NCBI GenBank assembly: GCA_013373625.1
Contig: JABXHM010000023.1
Coordinates: 62,001 to 126,000 of the forward strand
Reading direction: 5' to 3'
Length of the DNA: 64,000 nt
DNA from: Alteromonadaceae bacterium
Lineage (GTDB): Bacteria > Pseudomonadota > Gammaproteobacteria > Enterobacterales > Alteromonadaceae
The notes under the pieces are model-generated. The model was given only the letters and a program-made list of their open reading frames with translations, did not search any database and had not been told where the DNA came from. Positions 58,934 through 64,000 of the stretch are shown here, in pieces. Both the position numbers and the translations under genes were made by a program. The number at the start of each line of letters is the position of its first letter. Positions within the stretch are counted from its first letter, which is position 1.

Positions 58934-60268
58934 ATGACGATAACTGAAGACGCAGAAACCCCCTTGTACCGGGTACTCTGTGTAGACGATGAGCAAAATA
59001 TTCTGCGTGCTATAAAACGGGCCCTGTTTACTCTGAAAGTTGAGTTGATTTTAGTTGATAGCGGCGAAAAAGCGCTTGAAGTCATGGCCGAGAAACACAT
59101 ACACGTGATTATCTCTGATATGAAAATGCCGGGTATTACCGGCGCAGAATTGCTTGCCGTAGTTGCTAACAAATACCCGGATACCTTTCGGGTGATACTG
59201 ACGGGTTTTGCCGACATTGATTCCACCATCAAAGCGGTTAATCACGGTAGAATTCACCGTTACCTGCAAAAGCCATGGGAGAATACAGATTTAATCAACA
59301 CCATCGAAGAGGGCTTGGAAAGGGTAAAATTGAAAGACGAAAACAGCCGTTTGCAAAAACTGACCCAGCGCCAGAATAACAAGCTAAAAGAAATCAATGC
59401 CAATCTGGAACAGACGATACATAAACGTACACGGCAAATAAGAGTAGCGCTGAACCGAATACAGCTACGTAACCGGGCGCTCGAACAAGTGTTATTCAAT
59501 GTGATATCAATCAACCCTGATGTAGATGGTAAATTCGCCATTGAAGTCAGCGAACTCACGCAAAAACTAGCAAAACATGCTGGCATCAATCAAGAAGACA
59601 CCCGCTTGTATGCTTATGCCAGCCTTATTGGTGAACTAGGCTTACTGGGTTTACAGCCAGAGGCTTTCCGGCCCCCTTTCGCAAAGCTGACTTACCAACA
59701 ACAAAAAGACTACCTGTCACAAACCACCCTGGCGAAAACGATTCTGGCTCCCGCTGAGCACATGCAGCCGATCTCTGAAATTATCGAGTTTCAGTTTGAA
59801 CACTACAACGGCTCCGGTCTGTTTAAGAAAGTCGCTAAAGAGATTCCGGTTGGCGCGCGTATTCATGCAATCTCACGCGACTATTGGCGGTTGGTCAGCG
59901 GCCGCATGACCGGTCAGAAAATTGCCCCCAAGGAAGCTAAAGCCGAACTTCAGAAGTACCGTAATGCCCGTTATGATGGTGAGTTTCTGGATCTGCTCTT
60001 AAACGACACCGATATTGATAAGCCAATGTACATTGATGATCACATTGGTACCGGGGACTTAAAGCCCGGAATGGTGCTTGGTAACAACCTGTATAACGAA
60101 AATCACATTTTGCTGTTACCCGCCGGCCATATACTGACTGACGCAACCATCAGTAAGCTCAGACAATATGAAAGAGAGCACCACCGCTCCTTTGATATTT
60201 TGCTCGAAAAAGAAACTGATACAGGTACAGATTCAGAAACGGAGGCTGAAAGGAATGATGAAACCTGA
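58934..60268 (+). CDS. Response regulator with degenerate HD-GYP domain
   Basis: 444-aa protein. A receiver domain (residues 12-125) has the phospho-acceptor Asp62 (IISDMKMPG), Thr90 and Lys113. A long coiled coil (about 130-185) leads to a domain from about 195-360 whose layout matches HD-GYP phosphodiesterases (FEHYNGSGLF for HHExxDGSGYP, RIHAISRDYW for RIvavaDxfD) but the HD pair is replaced (ASLIGELGLLG) and GYP reads GLF. It therefore probably has no c-di-GMP hydrolase activity and may act as a sensor or protein-interaction output. A GGAGACAC site precedes the ATG. Convergent with map. Confidence 0.88.
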   Translation: MTITEDAETPLYRVLCVDDEQNILRAIKRALFTLKVELILVDSGEKALEVMAEKHIHVIISDMKMPGITGAELLAVVANKYPDTFRVILTGFADIDSTIKAVNHGRIHRYLQKPWENTDLINTIEEGLERVKLKDENSRLQKLTQRQNNKLKEINANLEQTIHKRTRQIRVALNRIQLRNRALEQVLFNVISINPDVDGKFAIEVSELTQKLAKHAGINQEDTRLYAYASLIGELGLLGLQPEAFRPPFAKLTYQQQKDYLSQTTLAKTILAPAEHMQPISEIIEFQFEHYNGSGLFKKVAKEIPVGARIHAISRDYWRLVSGRMTGQKIAPKEAKAELQKYRNARYDGEFLDLLLNDTDIDKPMYIDDHIGTGDLKPGMVLGNNLYNENHILLLPAGHILTDATISKLRQYEREHHRSFDILLEKETDTGTDSETEAERNDET

Positions 60269-60275
60269 TACAGCT

Positions 60276-61070
60276 TTAACTTTCCGCTAAGTCCATAGCG
60301 GTAATTTCTTCGGGACGCAGGGTTAGCACTTCGTATCCAGAGCCTGTTACAGCCAGTGTGTGTTCCCATTGGGCAGATAATTTGCGGTCGCGGGTAACGA
60401 CCGTCCAGCCGTCTTTTTTCAGTTTGGTTTTATACGATCCCTGATTAATCATCGGCTCAATCGTAAAGACCATTCCCTCGGCTAACGTCACCCCGGTTTG
60501 GGCTTTTCCGTAGTGGAGTATTTGAGGTTCCTCATGCATTTCACGGCCGATACCATGACCGCAGTATTCTCTTACCACACTGAATCCGTGGCGCTCAGTA
60601 AACGTTTGTATAGCATGCCCAATATCTCCGGTTGTCGCACCGGGACGGACTTTGTTAATGCCTTGCCACATCGCCTGATAAGCGATATCCACCAGCTTCT
60701 GAGCCAGTAGTGGCGTCTCTCCGATCATGTACATCTTGCTACTGTCAGCAATAAAACCATTTTTTTCCAAAGTAATATCGAGATTTACTATGTCGCCATT
60801 GCGCAGGCGTTTGGTTGCCGACGGCACGCCGTGACATACCACCTCATTAATCGACGTATTGAGCGCGTACTGATAACCATACTGACCTTTACTGGCTGGC
60901 CTGGCATCGAGTACTTCAACAATATAGTGTTCAACGAACTGGTTGATGTCGAGCGTAGTGAGGCCTGCCACAACAACGCTGTCTAACGCCTCGAAAACCT
61001 GTGCTAATAACCGCCCGGACTCGCGCATCAGAGCCAGTTCAGACGGCGACTTAATAACAATGTTACTCAT
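60276..61070 (-). CDS. map: Type I methionine aminopeptidase
   Basis: 264-aa enzyme that removes N-terminal Met from new proteins. Five metal ligands are in place: Asp in NLDITLEKNGFIADSS (both), His in YCGHGIGREMHEEP, Glu in TIEPMIN and Glu in WEHTLAV. The His after CG is the conserved catalytic one. Length fits bacterial MetAP1. Its ATG lies inside the end of the ParD-like gene (8-base overlap), so the two are translationally coupled. Confidence 0.95.
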   Translation of the reverse strand: MSNIVIKSPSELALMRESGRLLAQVFEALDSVVVAGLTTLDINQFVEHYIVEVLDARPASKGQYGYQYALNTSINEVVCHGVPSATKRLRNGDIVNLDITLEKNGFIADSSKMYMIGETPLLAQKLVDIAYQAMWQGINKVRPGATTGDIGHAIQTFTERHGFSVVREYCGHGIGREMHEEPQILHYGKAQTGVTLAEGMVFTIEPMINQGSYKTKLKKDGWTVVTRDRKLSAQWEHTLAVTGSGYEVLTLRPEEITAMDLAES

Positions 61071-61269
61071 GCACCAGTCTCACCGATGTCACATTTTGCT
61101 CGCGCATTTCGGTAGCCAGAATTTGTTCGTATGTCAGCGTCGGGTTTTGCTCCGCGAGCCGCCCTATTTTCATCCAGAACTCTGCCTGCGAGTTTATCGA
61201 GCGCTCCATAACCATACTATTTTTGCGCACTTCTTCGTGCAGTTTGTCCGATATTTTAACAATTCCCAC
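61063..61269 (-). CDS. ParD-like family protein upstream of map
   Basis: 68-aa ribbon-helix-helix-like protein (MGIVKISDKLHEEVRKNSMVM start, RSINSQAEFWMKIGRLAEQNPTLTYEQIL) matching the ParD-like family (PF11903) by recall. No toxin gene is adjacent. Its stop codon overlaps the map start by 8 bases, so it may regulate map or couple to it; the toxin-antitoxin label is only from the family name. Confidence 0.72.
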   Translation of the reverse strand: MGIVKISDKLHEEVRKNSMVMERSINSQAEFWMKIGRLAEQNPTLTYEQILATEMREQNVTSVRLVHE

Positions 61270-61355
61270 AATACCACCAAATTATATAACACTACATTTT
61301 GCTACATATTATATAAAAAAGAATGTCACCGCCATCTGTAATTTTTGTCAGACAT

Positions 61356-61386
61356 AAAAAAACCGTGGCACATTGCCACGGTTTTG
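61356..61386 (-). terminator. Terminator after dps
   Basis: Read leftward, AAACCGTGGCAATGTGCCACGGTTTTTTT is a perfect 9-bp stem-loop with a long T-run, just past the dps stop at 61405. The A-run on the other side makes it partly bidirectional. Confidence 0.92.
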
Positions 61387-61404
61387 ACGGGATTTAATCA
61401 GCAA

Positions 61405-61917
61405 TTACTGCTTCAGCTCGCCCGTAGATGATTCGATGTGCGCTCTTACGAACCATTGGAACTGCTCCAGTTGCGCCAATTGGCCGGTCAGCATATCTTC
61501 CGATACCGGATCAATTTCTTCAAGTTTACCCAGCGCTGATCGATGATCTTCATTAACACCATCGTACACTTTGTTCAGCGCAGTTAAATGATCGGTAACG
61601 AGCCCCTTACCTACGCTGTAGTCCTGCCAACGACGACGGTCTACCAGTGCCTGCGGTGTACCTACCGGCACACCACCGAGGGTTGCAATGCGCTCTGCAA
61701 TGGTATCGGTCATTTCACGCACCGCTTCCACCTGCGGATCTAACATTTCATGCACACCAATAAAGTTTGGCCCTACAACGTTCCAGTGAATATGTTTAAG
61801 CGTTAACTGAAGATCGATTAACGCGACCATGCGATCATCTAAAATAGCGATAGCATCCTTGGCCTGACTGTCTTTCATTCCCGGAGCGGTAAAATCTGCA
61901 ATTTTTACGTTACTCAT
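61405..61917 (-). CDS. dps: DNA starvation/stationary-phase protection protein Dps
   Basis: 170-aa ferritin-like Dps. The ferroxidase-site motif HIHWNVVGPNFIGVHEMLD and DTIAERIATLGG are typical. It forms a 12-mer that binds DNA and stores iron, using H2O2 as oxidant. The ATG at 61917 is chosen because AGGAGG lies just before it; an upstream GTG at 61944 is rejected. Own terminator; regulator not visible. Confidence 0.94.
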   Translation of the reverse strand: MSNVKIADFTAPGMKDSQAKDAIAILDDRMVALIDLQLTLKHIHWNVVGPNFIGVHEMLDPQVEAVREMTDTIAERIATLGGVPVGTPQALVDRRRWQDYSVGKGLVTDHLTALNKVYDGVNEDHRSALGKLEEIDPVSEDMLTGQLAQLEQFQWFVRAHIESSTGELKQ

Positions 61918-62289
61918 AATTCCTCCTGCTTTTGAAAATGACACTTATCTTTCAATAAACATCTTGTGTAACTACTAAAGCAACGCCTGTACCAGAAATA
62001 AAAACCAGCGGGTACGGCACGTGTTATAAGGCCTGCAAGCTAACTGAGGTAATTACTTCAATCAGCTGGGCATCTCGTTTAACAGTAAATTCTGCAATTT
62101 GATGTAAAATATGCAGAGCAAAAACCTGTCAGGACATGGGCCGCTGCACTCATCAGATACACATAATGATGACGAAAGTTGTTCAGCCTGCTGCCGGTCA
62201 TTATTTACTACCGGACGAGCTGCGAGAATTGTCGCCGTTAACGAATTCATGTCACAATGGTAAGTAACTAAAAATGAGAGAAATTTGCA
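61918..62289. other. Intergenic region between dps and gorA
   Basis: 372 bases between divergent genes. A leftward open frame of 100 codons overlaps the gorA start and looks like a shadow. A small inverted repeat CCGGT/ACCGG at about 62194-62215 is the only structure seen. It should contain both promoters. Confidence 0.4.
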
Positions 62290-63636
62290 ATGCAACAGTT
62301 TGACTATATCTGTATAGGCGGGGGTAGCGGCGGTATCGCTTCGGCCAACCGGGCCGCAAAACACGGCAAAAAAGTACTGCTTATTGAAGGGAAAGCCGTT
62401 GGAGGTACCTGCGTAAACGTGGGCTGTGTGCCCAAAAAAGCCATGTGGTACGGCGCGCAGGTTGCGGAAGCCATTAATAAATATGGTCCCGATTACGGCT
62501 TTGATGTCACCGTCAACAAATTTGACTGGTCAAAACTGGTCGCCAGCCGTGAGGCATATATTTCGCGCATTCATGCCTCCTATGACCGGGTATTAGGCAA
62601 CAACCAGATCACGTTAGTGAAAGGGTTTGCTTCCTTTATTGATACACATACTGTTGAAGTTAACGGCGAACACTATACTGCACCGCACATTTTAATCGCC
62701 ACCGGCGGCAAACCCTTTCGCCCGGCTATTCCTGGTGCTGAACATGGCATTGATTCAGACGGCTTTTTTGAACTGGAAGAACAACCTCGTCGCGTCGCAG
62801 TTGTAGGCGGCGGCTATATTGGTGTTGAGCTGGCAGGTGTACTGAACGCCTTAGGCAGCGAAACCCACTCGATTTTGCGCCAGGAGCTCCCGCTGCGCGG
62901 TTTCGATGCCATGCTGCAGGAAACCCTCAAAACGCTAATGCTGGAAGAAGGCATCGATATTCACGAAAAAACGGAAGTAGAGAAAGTCAGCAAACTCGAT
63001 AATGGCGATCTAGAGTTAAGTTTAACCGATGGCAACACCCTTATTGTGGACTGTCTGATCTGGGCGACCGGCCGTAAACCAAACACTGCTGGTATTGGGC
63101 TGGAAAAAACCGGCGTAGAAATGCGCAACAACGGCCAGATTGTGGTGGATAAATTTCAAAATACCAATGTCGAAGGGCTCTACGCGGTTGGCGATATTAC
63201 CGGCCAACCGGAATTAACCCCGGTGGCAGTAAAAGCAGGACGTATGCTAAGTGAGCGCCTCTTTAATGGTCAGGACAACGCACACCTTGATCATGACATG
63301 ATCCCTACCGTGGTATTTAGTCACCCGCCAATAGGCACCATCGGCATGACCGAAAGCGAAGCTGAAGCCAAATTCGGTAAAGACAATTTAACCATTTATC
63401 GCTCTAATTTTGCTGCCATGTACACAGCCGTTACGCACCACCGTCAGCTTACCTGCATGAAACTGATTTGTGCCGGCGACGATGAAAAGGTAGTAGGCTT
63501 ACACGGTATCGGTTATGCCATGGATGAAATTCTGCAAGGTTTTGGTGTGGCTATTAAAATGGGCGCGACCAAAGCAGACTTTGATGCCTGCATTGCTATC
63601 CACCCCACCAGCGCCGAGGAGTTTGTAACTCTTTAG
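62290..63636 (+). CDS. gorA: Glutathione-disulfide reductase
   Basis: 448-aa FAD/NADPH disulfide reductase. FAD binding is in CIGGGSGGIASANRAA, the redox disulfide in GTCVNVGCVPKK, NADPH binding in VVGGGYIGVELAG, and the catalytic His/Glu in GIGYAMDEILQG ... AIHPTSAEEF. It keeps glutathione reduced. ATG at 62290 with a GAGAGAA site. It is divergent from dps, fitting an oxidative-stress pairing. Confidence 0.96.
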   Translation: MQQFDYICIGGGSGGIASANRAAKHGKKVLLIEGKAVGGTCVNVGCVPKKAMWYGAQVAEAINKYGPDYGFDVTVNKFDWSKLVASREAYISRIHASYDRVLGNNQITLVKGFASFIDTHTVEVNGEHYTAPHILIATGGKPFRPAIPGAEHGIDSDGFFELEEQPRRVAVVGGGYIGVELAGVLNALGSETHSILRQELPLRGFDAMLQETLKTLMLEEGIDIHEKTEVEKVSKLDNGDLELSLTDGNTLIVDCLIWATGRKPNTAGIGLEKTGVEMRNNGQIVVDKFQNTNVEGLYAVGDITGQPELTPVAVKAGRMLSERLFNGQDNAHLDHDMIPTVVFSHPPIGTIGMTESEAEAKFGKDNLTIYRSNFAAMYTAVTHHRQLTCMKLICAGDDEKVVGLHGIGYAMDEILQGFGVAIKMGATKADFDACIAIHPTSAEEFVTL

Positions 63637-64000
63637 ATCGCATTCTGGAATGTTAAAGTGTAGCTAAGCACTTTCTGGAAAATGTACTACTCTTAAACGA
63701 TTCAGAATGCTGAACCAGGGTAGTACATGACTTATGTCGTTCAATCCAAACCTTTCTCTGTGCTTCCCCTTTCTGTACCTAATAGTGCCAAATTAAACTT
63801 GAAGGAGTATCTACTTTTTATAATTCAGACCTCGAAAATAATACTTCTGTAAACCTATGAATTAACTATCTCGTCAACTACAGAAAGACGAAATATTTAA
63901 GACTAATCCAACTACAAACATCCATAGATACAGGTGTTATTCAGCTATTCATGAATCATAATTACTCCATTATCCAGAGGAGCAGATAACATGACTTACT
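63637..64000. other. Intergenic region at the right end
   Basis: 364 bases after gorA. It has direct repeats (TTCTGGAATGT at 63643-63653 and TTCTGGAAAATGT at 63673-63685) and inverted pairs GCATTCTG (63640-63647)/CAGAATGC (63703-63710) and TGTACTAC (63683-63690)/GTAGTACA (63720-63727). A 41-codon frame (63727-63852, MTYVVQSKPF...) has only weak support. At the very end an ATG (63991) with AGAGGAG before it is probably the start of the next gene. Confidence 0.4.
63991..64000 (+). CDS. Start of a gene cut off by the window end
   Basis: ATGACTTACT at 63991, preceded by AGAGGAGC eight bases upstream, is a good candidate start of a gene on the right. Only three codons (Met-Thr-Tyr) are visible, so its identity is unknown. 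Confidence 0.4.

Noticed and set aside
61063..61269. Complete toxin-antitoxin module at the ParD-like gene
   Set aside because: No ParE-like toxin is adjacent; the neighbour is map, so a TA module is not supported.
61945..62364. Leftward 100-codon frame across the dps-gorA gap
   Set aside because: It overlaps the start of gorA, has odd composition for a protein and no ribosome-binding site.

Overview
The window looks like a chromosomal segment of a marine gammaproteobacterium, most likely Alteromonadales (Alteromonadaceae-like). The support is a MotX protein (part of the sodium-driven polar flagellar motor), a large TonB-dependent receptor, MetJ with met boxes in front of metF, RlmG, the ubiE-ubiJ-ubiB cluster, GspA-free but typical gammaproteobacterial housekeeping genes, and moderate GC content judged by eye. 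About 62 protein genes are supported. I saw no rRNA, tRNA, CRISPR array, insertion sequence, prophage or integron. Most of the window is ordinary core genome.

Layout. 1-2.4 kb: dienelactone-hydrolase-like enzyme, rluA, and convergent nei. 2.4-7.1 kb: a small outer-membrane barrel protein behind a palindrome-rich leader, a hypothetical gene, an exported catalase-peroxidase (katG), and a 60-residue Cys-containing protein. 7.3-14.9 kb: the most accessory-looking stretch, with a YjeH-like amino-acid permease, a NAC-like LysR regulator, a TonB-dependent receptor, a TSUP (TauE/SafE) permease and an aminotransferase with a twin-arginine export signal. 15-17.4 kb: divergent metJ/metF with met boxes, then a YihY membrane protein. 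17.5-19.6 kb: leftward orphan solute-binding protein, DUF2959 lipoprotein and a small membrane protein. 19.7-23.2 kb: proline iminopeptidase, dtd, a YiiD-like acetyltransferase/hotdog fusion and purT. 23.3-26.5 kb: SulP and AEC transporters. 26.5-32.9 kb: bolA, an alkB-like gene, rlmG, a periplasmic cyclophilin, a PilJ-type-N-terminus/PAS/GGDEF diguanylate cyclase, a GNAT plus GGCT-like pair, and rlmB. 32.9-40.1 kb: rnr, an M16 lipoprotein protease, a VOC protein, motX and a TIGR02647-like protein.

40.4-45.1 kb: ubiD, a flavin reductase, an M28 peptidase with a substituted first metal ligand, and a solute-binding protein. 45.2-48.9 kb: a glutaryl-CoA-dehydrogenase-like gene, an Lrp-type regulator divergent from a cysteine synthase, an exported hypothetical protein and a cold-shock protein. 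49.2-55.9 kb: a leftward run of ubiE-ubiJ-ubiB, gph, a Tag-like glycosylase and prlC. 56.4-60.3 kb: a tight signalling locus of PhnD-like binding protein, histidine kinase, and response regulator with a degenerate HD-GYP domain. 60.3-63.6 kb: map overlapped by a ParD-like gene, dps and gorA.

How the genes connect. Ubiquinone synthesis is represented in two places (ubiD; ubiE/J/B). Oxidant defence recurs (exported KatG, Dps, GorA, AlkB-like, Nei, Tag-like). Sulfur and one-carbon metabolism appear as metJ/metF, cysteine synthase and the TSUP/SulP transporters. The two loci most worth follow-up are the receptor/TSUP/exported-aminotransferase cluster, which may be a periplasmic transamination system for an unknown amine or amino acid, and the PhnD-like/kinase/degenerate-HD-GYP signalling locus. 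Both system-level readings are inference from gene order and motifs.
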